This document shows positions 5,284-10,400 of a stretch of DNA of 10,400 nucleotides, one piece after another. Both the position numbers and the translations under genes were made by a program. The stretch's first letter is position 1, and each line of letters begins with the position of its first letter. The notes under the pieces are model-generated. The model was not told the DNA's origin, did not search any database, and saw only the letters and a program-made list of their open reading frames with translations. Source of the DNA: Haloarculaceae archaeon (GTDB lineage: Archaea > Halobacteriota > Halobacteria > Halobacteriales > Haloarculaceae); NCBI GenBank assembly GCA_018609945.1, contig JAHENO010000056.1, forward strand, positions 1-10,400. Direction: 5' to 3'.

Positions 5284-6818
5284 CAGTACACCACCTCCAC
5301 GTCGCGCAGGAGCTGGAGGTCACACAGCGTCCCGTGGACGTCGCGGATGTCCTCGAAGCCGTACATCAGCATGAGCAACCGCTCCAGGGAGAGCCCCCAG
5401 GCCATGACGTCGACGTCGACGCCCAGCGGCCGGAGCACCTCGTCCCTGAAGATGCCCGAGTTGCCCACCTCCACGAGTTCGCCCGTCTCGGGGTGGGTGC
5501 CGAACAGCTCGAACGACGGCTCCGTGTAGGGGTTGTAGTGGGGCTTGAACTCCAGGTCCGTGATGCCGAACTGCTCGTAGAACTCGGTGAAGGTCCCGAA
5601 CAGGTCACGCACCGAGAGGTCCTCGGCCATCACCCACCCTTCGATCTGGAAGAACTCCAGCAGGTGGGTCGGGTCGAGCGTGTCGTTCCGGTACACTTTC
5701 TCGACGCTGAAGAATCGCTTCGGCGGATCGAGTTCCCCCACTTGATGGCCCGAGAGATACCGCATCGACAGCGAAGTGGTGTGCCCGCGCAGGTCCAGGG
5801 ACTTCGCCGTCTCGATGTCCCACGGCGAGTGATACCCGTCGCCGTCCTCGCCGACGCCCTCGCGGTGGGCCGAGCGGACGCGCTCGACCAGGTCCTCGGG
5901 CAGTTCCTGAATCTCGCTGGGCTCTGCCAGGGCGAACTGGTCCCAGTGAGTGCGCGCGGGGTGGTCCTGTGGCATGAACAGGCAGTCGTTGATCCAGAAC
6001 TGCGCGTCGGCGTGGGGGCCTTCCATCTCCTCGAAGCCCATCCCGACGAGGACGTCCTTGACGCGGTTGGCCGTCTGGCGGAGGATGTGCTCCTTGCCGC
6101 CCCGGAACGCGCCAGCGTCGGCTTCGACGTTGTACTCCGCGAACTCCACGTCCGCCCACTCGCCGCTCGTGATGAGTTCGGGGGTGAGTTCGTCGACCCG
6201 CTCGGCGACCTCGACGCCCTCCATCAGCGCCGTCACACCTCTGTCACTGACCTGCACCGACCGGGTGGTCCGCTCCTCGCGCTCGATCAGGCCCCGCCGT
6301 TCGAGCTGGTTGAGGACATCTTCGTCGGCGTCGAGGTCAGCAGCGTCGGCGCTATCGGCCGCTCCGCCGGCCGCGAGAGCCCCGATCACTGCCCGCTCAG
6401 CGTCGGCTGCGGGGTCGGCGTCGGGGTCGGCCGAGACCTCGCCGCTCTCGACGGCGCCATAGCCCTTCCGGGCGAAGTTCGCGAGCGCGATGTCGACGGC
6501 GTCGCCGTCCAGGCCCGCGTCGCCGAGCAGTTGGCCCAGGGCGACCGGCCGGTCGTCCGCGCCGGCGTCGATGGCCGCCTCGTAGAGGCGCACTTCCGGC
6601 AGTTCCGCTTCGGCGTACTGCCGTCCCTCGTCGGTCAGCGCGACGGCCGTCTCCTCGTGTTCGGTGATCTCGACGAGGTCCTCTGCTTCGAGCGCGAACG
6701 CGGCGCGCGTGGCGGCTTCCGGTTTCAGGTCGGCCGCCTGTGCGACCTCGGTTATCGGTCGGTCCTCCGTCGGGTCGGCGGTCTTCAGCACCGCCACCTG
6801 TGCTTGCGGGAGTTGCAT
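5283..6818 (-). CDS. pheS: Phenylalanine-tRNA ligase alpha subunit
   Basis: 511 residues, the catalytic chain of PheRS: ATP-dependent activation of Phe and transfer to the 2'-OH of tRNA-Phe. Residues 1-200 are winged-helix-like N-terminal domains typical of archaeal/eukaryotic PheS, with an Ala/Asp-rich linker (about 123-168) of halophilic character. The class II core spans about 240-511: motif 1 region with MEGPHADAQFWINDCLFMPQ and DHPAR (265-289), motif 2 FFSVEKVYRND...FFQIEGW (369-395, R377), Phe-pocket region KPHYNPYTEPSFE (425-437), and motif 3 WGLSLERLLML (474-484, R480). The ATG at 6818 (MQLPQAQ) is chosen because family similarity begins there; a 15-residue upstream extension is possible but unlike the family. 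No Shine-Dalgarno is present. It overlaps pheT by one base. Confidence 0.98.
   Translation of the reverse strand: MQLPQAQVAVLKTADPTEDRPITEVAQAADLKPEAATRAAFALEAEDLVEITEHEETAVALTDEGRQYAEAELPEVRLYEAAIDAGADDRPVALGQLLGDAGLDGDAVDIALANFARKGYGAVESGEVSADPDADPAADAERAVIGALAAGGAADSADAADLDADEDVLNQLERRGLIEREERTTRSVQVSDRGVTALMEGVEVAERVDELTPELITSGEWADVEFAEYNVEADAGAFRGGKEHILRQTANRVKDVLVGMGFEEMEGPHADAQFWINDCLFMPQDHPARTHWDQFALAEPSEIQELPEDLVERVRSAHREGVGEDGDGYHSPWDIETAKSLDLRGHTTSLSMRYLSGHQVGELDPPKRFFSVEKVYRNDTLDPTHLLEFFQIEGWVMAEDLSVRDLFGTFTEFYEQFGITDLEFKPHYNPYTEPSFELFGTHPETGELVEVGNSGIFRDEVLRPLGVDVDVMAWGLSLERLLMLMYGFEDIRDVHGTLCDLQLLRDVEVVY
5292..5298 (-). promoter_or_regulatory. Shine-Dalgarno for pheT inside pheS
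   Basis: GGAGGTG, 8 nt before the pheT ATG, within the last codons of pheS. It supports internal initiation on a shared mRNA, in contrast to pheS, which has no visible ribosome site. Confidence 0.8.
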
Positions 6819-6849
6819 GGTCTTGCTGTTGTGAGCGGGTGGTTCGCAG

Positions 6850-6853
6850 TTAA
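6850..6853 (-). promoter_or_regulatory. Possible proximal TATA-like box for pheS
   Basis: GTTAAC around 6849-6854 has a TTAA core about 27 bases before 6824, which would give a 6-nt leader. It competes with the distal promoter at 7056-7060; either or both may be used. Confidence 0.35.
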
Positions 6854-6884
6854 CGGTTCTCACTCGCGGCGGGAGACCTGATGG

Positions 6885-6904
6885 CCTCCAGGTCGTGAAC
6901 GGTC
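6885..6904 (-). promoter_or_regulatory. Hairpin in the pheS upstream region
   Basis: GACCTG and CAGGTC form a perfect 6-bp stem with an 8-nt loop, 66 bases before the pheS ATG. No T-tract follows it on the minus strand, so it is not an obvious terminator. Confidence 0.4.
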
Positions 6905-6913
6905 GGTTTCGTC

Positions 6914-6951
6914 GCGCCGGCGTGTCACCGCGGGCGCGAGTCCGCCGACGC
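6914..6951 (-). promoter_or_regulatory. Second stem in the pheS upstream region
   Basis: Minus strand GCGTCGGCG (6943-6951) can pair with CGCCGGCGC (6914-6922): 9 pairs with one G-U, around a 20-nt loop. It starts just after the candidate leader ORF stop. High local GC makes chance pairing plausible. Confidence 0.3.
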
Positions 6952-6953
6952 CG

Positions 6954-7031
6954 TCACGCGAAAAAGAAGCCGAACCCCGCGGCTGCCGGCTGCTGGCGGG
7001 CGATACACCGAGTGTGGGGTTCGGACGCCAT
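6954..7031 (-). CDS. Candidate Phe-rich leader peptide of pheST
   Basis: A 25-codon ORF from ATG (7029-7031) to TGA (6954-6956). The peptide is MASEPHTRC...GFGFFFA: codons 20, 22, 23 and 24 are Phe (TTC, TTC, TTT, TTC), directly before Ala and the stop. A TATA-like TTTAG (7056-7060) is centred 27 bases from the A of the ATG, predicting a leaderless mRNA. The stop is 135 bases before pheS on the same strand. The 5' part of the ORF (CCGAACCCC) can pair perfectly for 9 bp with GGGGTTCGG, which overlaps the first Phe codon. The layout resembles E. coli PheM ahead of pheS. The alternative is a chance short ORF in non-coding sequence; without conservation data the coding claim stays tentative. Confidence 0.4.
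   Translation of the reverse strand: MASEPHTRCIARQQPAAAGFGFFFA
6970..7024 (-). promoter_or_regulatory. Long-range stem across the candidate leader ORF
   Basis: CCGAACCCC (7016-7024) pairs perfectly with GGGGTTCGG (6970-6978) on the minus strand. The 37-nt loop contains smaller stems (ACAC/GTGT). The 3' arm covers the first Phe codon, so a ribosome on the Phe codons would keep the stem open. Confidence 0.4.
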
Positions 7032-7055
7032 GTACGAACGCTTCGCGTGGACCGA

Positions 7056-7060
7056 CTAAA
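7056..7060 (-). promoter_or_regulatory. TATA-like box upstream of the pheST leader
   Basis: TTTAG on the minus strand, preceded by GGAACCC as a possible BRE. Its centre at 7058 is 27 bases from the ATG at 7031. The complementary CTAAA could also serve the plus-strand element that begins at about 7061. Confidence 0.45.
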
Positions 7061-7298
7061 GGGTTCCGTCACTCCCGCTCGCTTCGCTCGCGGGAACCGC
7101 AGGCCGCCGTACGGCCGGGAGCGCGTGCCGAGCAAATGCGAGGCCGAGCGACTCGGGGGAGGGCAGGCATGCCGTCTGGCGGGGTGGGACTGAAAGGGGC
7201 CGGCCGCTCGGTCCTTCCCGGGCGCCGCAAGCACTGCACCGAGCGAAGCGAGGGAAGCGCGCAGCAAGCCCCGGAAGGTCGAGCGGCCGGGGGCTTTC
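7061..7298 (+). ncRNA. Candidate structured RNA or intergenic repeat element
   Basis: About 240 bases with no credible ORF but a chain of hairpins. TCCCGC/GCGGGA (7073-7078, 7090-7095) surrounds a GCTTCGC-type core; GGTTCC/GGAACC (7062-7067, 7093-7098) is an alternative outer stem. Next come GGCCG/CGGCC (7102-7106, 7112-7116) and CCGAG/CTCGG (7144-7148, 7152-7156). A long terminal hairpin follows: GAAAG (7192-7196) with CTTTC (7294-7298), a symmetric GGG/GGG internal loop, an 11-bp perfect stem (7200-7210 with 7280-7290), and six more pairs (7213-7218 with 7273-7278). The block GTGGGACTGAAAGGGG at 7184-7199 and the closing GGGGGCTTTC look familiar to me from other haloarchaeal intergenic regions, from memory only. 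Strand is inferred. No T-tract terminator is visible. Confidence 0.45.
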
Positions 7299-7377
7299 CA
7301 GCCGGTCTTGAGAGTCGCAACACCAACTCCAACCACGATGCCGCGAGAAGAGAACGTCACTCGACTACCCGCAACGC

Positions 7378-8229
7378 CTACACGAAATCCAGCACCTGCT
7401 CCCGATACGCGTCGGGACGGTCCTCGACGACCCAGTGGTAGGCTTCCTCCAGCGCCACCAGATCCGTCCCGGCACCGATATCGTCGGCCAGTCGCTCGGC
7501 GTAGTCCAGCGACTGCAACACGTCGTCGGCACCCCACAGGAGCAGCGTCTCCGCCGAGACGGCGCCGTAGTCGATCTCCGTGGTGTGATTCGTGTTCGTC
7601 GCGATCGCGTTGCGCACGAGCGAGACCCGCGCCTCGTCGGGCTGCCAGGGGGCGCGCATCCCCGCACAGAAGCGTTCGTGATCGTCCGGGTCGCCGTACA
7701 GGCCGGAATCGAAGACGAAGGCGAGTTTCTCCTCCAGCGTTTCGTCGTCGGCCAGTTCCGCGGCCATCCCCGGCAGCCCGAGCCCGTGGATGAACTCGAC
7801 CGGCCAGGAATCGTAACAGGCGACGTTCGAGAGGACGAGCCGTTCGACTCGGTCGGTGCGTGCGGCCAGCCGGAGGGCCGCGCCGCCGCCGATGTCGTGT
7901 GCGACCAGCGACGCCCGCTCGGCCCCGACGTGGTCGAGCAGCGCCTCGACCATCGCCTCCTGGGCGCGGATCGAGCGGTCGAAGCCGTCGCCCATCGCGG
8001 AGCTGCCGTATCCCAGGAGGTCGGGCGCGAGGACGTGCCGGTCGGCCGCCACTGCTGGCGCGACCCCCCGCCAGAGGTACGACCACGTCGGGATGCCGTG
8101 CAGGAACACGACCGGCGGGCCGTCAGTGTCGGCCCCGTCCTCGTAGTAGGCGACCGCCAGGTCGTGGCCGTCAATTTCGAGCGTGGCCGTGGTCTGCTCG
8201 GCAGTCCACGCCTCGTGGGTCACTGTCAC
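7378..8229 (-). CDS. Alpha/beta hydrolase with Asp nucleophile (dehalogenase/epoxide-hydrolase-like)
   Basis: 283 residues, a soluble alpha/beta-fold hydrolase. Oxyanion loop HGIPTWSYLWRG (44-55); nucleophile elbow VAHDIGGGAA with Asp112 in place of the usual GxSxG Ser; acid D235 or D236 in LLWGADD; base His265 in EEAYHWVVED. The cap region is about 135-215. The Asp nucleophile and the PTWSYLWR string place it near haloalkane dehalogenases and epoxide hydrolases. However, the residue after the nucleophile is Ile rather than the halide-binding Trp, and HGIP lacks the Asn or Glu of dehalogenases, so substrate is open. Start is GTG at 8229: GAGGTGA (8236-8242) lies 6 nt upstream; a second GTG two codons later is less well placed. 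Stop is TAG. It stands 145 bp downstream of RNase Z on the same strand, with no evident functional link. Confidence 0.9.
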   Translation of the reverse strand: MTVTHEAWTAEQTTATLEIDGHDLAVAYYEDGADTDGPPVVFLHGIPTWSYLWRGVAPAVAADRHVLAPDLLGYGSSAMGDGFDRSIRAQEAMVEALLDHVGAERASLVAHDIGGGAALRLAARTDRVERLVLSNVACYDSWPVEFIHGLGLPGMAAELADDETLEEKLAFVFDSGLYGDPDDHERFCAGMRAPWQPDEARVSLVRNAIATNTNHTTEIDYGAVSAETLLLWGADDVLQSLDYAERLADDIGAGTDLVALEEAYHWVVEDRPDAYREQVLDFV

Positions 8230-8235
8230 TGGGCG

Positions 8236-8242
8236 TCACCTC
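8236..8242 (-). promoter_or_regulatory. Shine-Dalgarno deciding the GTG start of the hydrolase
   Basis: GAGGTGA, complementary to the 16S rRNA tail, 6 nt before GTG at 8227-8229. Confidence 0.75.
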
Positions 8243-8374
8243 GTGTCTGCGTCCGGGGTTGCGGTTGCTGGTCGGGGGTACGTCGCTGGCAGGATATCGT
8301 CTGAACCATGCCACTCTCTCTCGTGCTGGCCGTCGCAAAACAGTACCGGTCGTCCCGCTCGGTCCCGGGACAGT

Positions 8375-9334
8375 TCACCGACCGTGAGACGAGAGCACGA
8401 ACTCCCGGTCTGAGTCGGGGAACGGCACCTCGGCGACCATCCCGTCGTGGGCGACGAAGGCGCGTTCGCCCTCGAAGGCCTCCTGGGCCTCGTCTTCCAG
8501 TTGCCGCCAGCCGTCGCCGGCGTACCGCGAGGAGATGTGCGTCAGCGCAAGCCGTTTCGCCCCGGCGCGGTTGGCCACCGCCGCGGCCTCGCGCGCGGTC
8601 GCGTGGGCAGTCTCGCGGGCGCGCTCGGCCCGGTCGTCCCCGAAGGTCCCGTCGTGGATCAGCAGGTCCGCGTCCGCGGCCGCCGCGACGACGCCCTCGC
8701 AGGGGCGGGTGTCGCCCGTGTAGACCAGCCGCCGGCCCGGCCGGGGCGGGCCGACGACCTCCTCGGGCCGGACCGTCCGCCCGTCGTGTTCGACCGGTTC
8801 GCCCTCGTGGAGCCGGGAGTACTTCGGTCCCGGTGGAATCCCGAGTTCCTCCTCGGCCTTCTCGCGGTCGAACCGGCCCTTGCGCTCTGCCTCGACGAGG
8901 GCGTAGCCGACCGCGGTCGTCCGGTGGTCGACCGCGACGGCGCGGACCTCGTAGGCCCCGCGGTCGAGTGCCACGTCCCCGGGTTCGACCTGGTTGACCC
9001 GGACCGGATACGAGGGGCGGTCGCCGGTGGCCGCGACCAGCGCCGTGACCTGCTCGCGGGTCCCGGCGGGCGCGTGGACCGCCACGGGTGACTCGCGGTC
9101 GTTGAAGTCCCAGGTCTGGAGGAGGCCCGGCAGCCCCAGCACGTGGTCGCCGTGGAGGTGCGACAGAAAGATGTGTCCGACGTCGAACCCCGTCGCGTAG
9201 CGCATCATCTGGCGCTGGGTTCCCTCGCCGCAGTCGAACAGGAGTCGGTCCCCCTCCCGCGCGACGAGCACGGCACTGGGGTTGCGCGCCGTCGTGGGCA
9301 CCGCGCCGCTGGTCCCGAGGAAGGTCACCCGCAT
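8375..9334 (-). CDS. rnz: Ribonuclease Z (tRNA 3' endonuclease)
   Basis: 319 residues, a zinc-dependent metallo-beta-lactamase-fold endonuclease that cuts tRNA precursors after the discriminator base. Seen: N-terminal MRVTFLGTSGAVPTTARNPS; FDCGEGTQRQ (33-42); metal motif HLHGDH (H59, H61, D63, H64); H137 in AVDHRTTAVGY; the exosite arm for tRNA binding at about 164-200 (GIPPGPKYSRLHEGEPV); D208 in YTGDTRP; HDGTF (227-231); H266 in LTHISSRY. Length fits the short-form RNase Z of archaea and bacteria, active as a homodimer. ATG at 9334 is chosen because the family starts MRVTFLGT; the 76-residue upstream extension in frame is proline/arginine-rich and lies antisense to the lipoprotein gene. A weak TATA-like box (CTTTCG, about 9358-9363) would make it leaderless. 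It is divergent from the lipoprotein gene with 88 bp between starts. Confidence 0.97.
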   Translation of the reverse strand: MRVTFLGTSGAVPTTARNPSAVLVAREGDRLLFDCGEGTQRQMMRYATGFDVGHIFLSHLHGDHVLGLPGLLQTWDFNDRESPVAVHAPAGTREQVTALVAATGDRPSYPVRVNQVEPGDVALDRGAYEVRAVAVDHRTTAVGYALVEAERKGRFDREKAEEELGIPPGPKYSRLHEGEPVEHDGRTVRPEEVVGPPRPGRRLVYTGDTRPCEGVVAAAADADLLIHDGTFGDDRAERARETAHATAREAAAVANRAGAKRLALTHISSRYAGDGWRQLEDEAQEAFEGERAFVAHDGMVAEVPFPDSDREFVLSSHGR

Positions 9335-9422
9335 CGTCGGCGTTCCGGTGCGGACGGCGAAAGGCGTGTCGGATCGAAATCGGCCAGCGAGATTACGTCT
9401 GTCCGGCACATCTCCCCGACGA

Positions 9423-10223
9423 GTGCAACGCCAGACCCTCCTGATCGTCCTCGCCGCGGCAATGCTCGTCCTCGCGGGCTGTGGCGGGGCCACGTCCGGT
9501 GGCGCTACCGACGGCACCACCGACGGCGACGCGAGCGACGGAGCGGACGGCTCGACCGGCACCGTCCAGTTTTACGTCAGCGACCAGCCGACCGCGATCA
9601 GCGAATTCGAGCACCTGAACGTGACGATCACGCAGGTCGGCTTCGAGCGGGCGGACGGCGACGCTGGTGACGACGAAGACGGGACCGCCACCCCGAACGC
9701 GACGGTCACGCCCGGCGACGACCCGGCCGAGGACGGCGAAGACGGGCAGGACGGCCAGGAACGGGCGGGCTGGGTCACGCGCGATATCGAGGACCGCACG
9801 GTCGACCCGACGCGACTCCAGGGCGACAACGCGACCCTCGTCGGCACGCCACAGATCCCAGCCGGGAACTACACCAAGGTCTTCGTCCACGTCGACAGCG
9901 TCGAGGCGACGCTCGGGAACGGCGAGTCCGCGAACGTGAAACTCCCGAGCGGCCGCCTCCAGCTCACCAGGGGCTTTACGCTCGAACCGAACGGGACCGT
10001 CCAGTTCGTCTACGACATCTCGGTCGTCAAGGCCGGCAACAGCGGCAAGTACATCCTCAAACCCGTCATCAGCGAGTCCGGTCCCGGCAAGGACGTCACC
10101 GTCGTCACCGAGGACCCCGACGATGAGGACCGCGACGACGAAGAAAGCGATGACGAACAGCGTGTCATAGAGTCGATCACAGGAACGCAGGATACTACTA
10201 GAAAATATTATATTACTTCATAA
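9423..10223 (+). CDS. DUF4382-type lipoprotein
   Basis: 266 residues, predicted exported and lipid-anchored. Signal peptide 1-19 (MQRQTLLIVLAAAMLVLAG) with lipobox LAGC, Cys20. A Gly/Thr/Asp-rich linker follows (21-46), then the DUF4382 domain at about 47-218: TVQFYVSDQPTAISEFEHLN, NVTITQVGFER, WVTRDIEDRTVDPTRL, an IPAGNYTKVFVHV strand, and QFVYDISVVKAGNSGKYILK. An acidic insert sits at 78-115. Domain function is unknown; it is probably a cell-surface beta protein. Start: GTG at 9423, the first start giving a normal signal peptide; no ribosome site, and a weak box near 9391-9396 fits leaderless initiation. A longer N-terminus would include RR just before it, but with no good Tat consensus. 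Oddity: after the acidic tail (about 228-246) the last ~20 residues are non-acidic and encoded by AT-rich codons, suggesting a rearranged 3' end. Confidence 0.9.
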   Translation: MQRQTLLIVLAAAMLVLAGCGGATSGGATDGTTDGDASDGADGSTGTVQFYVSDQPTAISEFEHLNVTITQVGFERADGDAGDDEDGTATPNATVTPGDDPAEDGEDGQDGQERAGWVTRDIEDRTVDPTRLQGDNATLVGTPQIPAGNYTKVFVHVDSVEATLGNGESANVKLPSGRLQLTRGFTLEPNGTVQFVYDISVVKAGNSGKYILKPVISESGPGKDVTVVTEDPDDEDRDDEESDDEQRVIESITGTQDTTRKYYITS

Positions 10224-10233
10224 CTAGTACTCG

Positions 10234-10400
10234 TTACCTGGAATCGGCGAGATAGGTTAATTTCCTTTTCGCCAGCTGAGAATCAACCCACATAGTCGAG
10301 AAAGCTAGTATTTTTACACTATTTTTAATATGGTAATAATGCTCAATCTCCGTTGAGACGAGCGAAGTCGGCCCTTCCTTGCAACAAAATAGTAACTCAA
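10234..10400 (-). CDS. Possible 3' end of a gene running off the right edge
   Basis: On the minus strand one frame is open from the window edge for 54 codons to TAA at 10234-10236. Its sequence starts ELLFCCKEGPTSLVSTEIEH and ends KRKLTYLADSR. It is not acidic and is AT-rich, unlike the neighbours. It would be convergent with the lipoprotein gene, with 10 bp between stops. I do not recognise it. Stops are common in such AT-rich DNA, so 54 open codons give some support, but it may be chance; another minus frame is open for 28 codons. Sequence beyond 10400 would decide. Confidence 0.35.
   Translation of the reverse strand, partial: ELLFCCKEGPTSLVSTEIEHYYHIKNSVKILAFSTMWVDSQLAKRKLTYLADSR
10258..10269 (+). 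terminator. T-rich stretch downstream of the lipoprotein gene
   Basis: TAATTTCCTTTT lies 35 bases after the lipoprotein stop, a position and composition suited to archaeal T-tract termination. An imperfect TTACCT/AGGTTAA pairing (10234-10260) precedes it. Weak evidence. Confidence 0.3.
10307..10329. repeat. Short A/T-rich tandem near-repeat
   Basis: Two adjacent 11-base units share the core TATTTTTA (10309-10316 and 10320-10327). They lie in the AT-rich right end and could serve as T-tracts or as a TATA region for a gene outside the window. Confidence 0.35.

Noticed and set aside
5049..6881. 610-codon plus-strand frame opposite pheS/pheT
   Set aside because: A product of GC-rich third positions on the other strand; pheS and pheT motifs are unambiguous.
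7136..7441. 101-codon plus-strand frame through the hairpin element
   Set aside because: It reads arginine/serine/glycine-rich sequence through palindromes and into the antisense of the hydrolase; the RNA/repeat explanation fits better.
6860..8086. 408-codon minus-strand frame across the intergenic element and hydrolase
   Set aside because: Arginine/glycine-rich shadow; the hydrolase frame carries the triad and a ribosome site.
8226..8309. 27-codon minus-strand ORF whose stop overlaps the hydrolase GTG (GTGA)
   Set aside because: The overlap is suggestive, but the peptide is Gln/Arg/Pro-rich, has no ribosome site, and the overlap is easily produced by chance.
10339..10349. ATGCTCAATCT shared with 2225-2235
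   Set aside because: An 11-base match without flanking similarity in 10 kb; treated as coincidence.

Overview
The window reads as a chromosomal stretch from a haloarchaeon (class Halobacteria). Support comes from high GC, strongly acidic proteins, archaeal-type PheS/PheT, an MC1 chromatin protein, an archaeal RNase Z, leaderless or short-leader genes behind TATA-like boxes, and a DUF4382-type lipoprotein with a halophile-style acidic linker. The genus cannot be fixed from the sequence alone.

Layout. 19-330 (-): MC1 chromosomal protein. 331-580: a GC-rich divergent intergenic region with TATA boxes and a CG-alternating dyad. 581-1845 (+): a small AbrB/SpoVT-like protein and class 2-like dihydroorotate dehydrogenase (pyrD), apparently one operon, followed by a 36-residue one-helix membrane peptide (1885-1995, +). 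2065-2232 (-): a 55-residue acidic protein read from a TTG start behind a strong Shine-Dalgarno. 2399-2593 (+): a 64-residue zinc-ribbon protein preceded by a perfect dyad. 2726-3460 (-): a two-helix membrane protein with a TrkA-N (RCK) domain but no visible K+ selectivity filter. 3523-6818 (-): pheS-pheT, overlapping as TGATG. 6819-7060: the pheS upstream region, holding a possible Phe-rich leader ORF and several RNA stems. 7061-7298: a chain of hairpins that looks like a structured RNA or a repeat element. 7378-8229 (-): an alpha/beta hydrolase with an Asp nucleophile. 8375-9334 (-): RNase Z. 9423-10223 (+): a DUF4382 lipoprotein whose last ~20 codons switch abruptly to AT-rich sequence. 10224-10400: AT-rich sequence, probably the edge of an acquired segment, with a possible gene running off the right end on the minus strand.

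Most genes are independent housekeeping units: pyrimidine synthesis, Phe-tRNA charging, tRNA 3' processing, chromatin. The most interesting signal is upstream of pheST. A TATA-like box at 7056-7060 lies exactly one promoter distance from an ATG that opens a 25-codon ORF. Four of the five codons at positions 20-24 of that ORF are Phe, just before the stop. This recalls the PheM leader that controls pheST by attenuation in Escherichia coli, and would be unusual in an archaeon. It is a hypothesis from sequence only.
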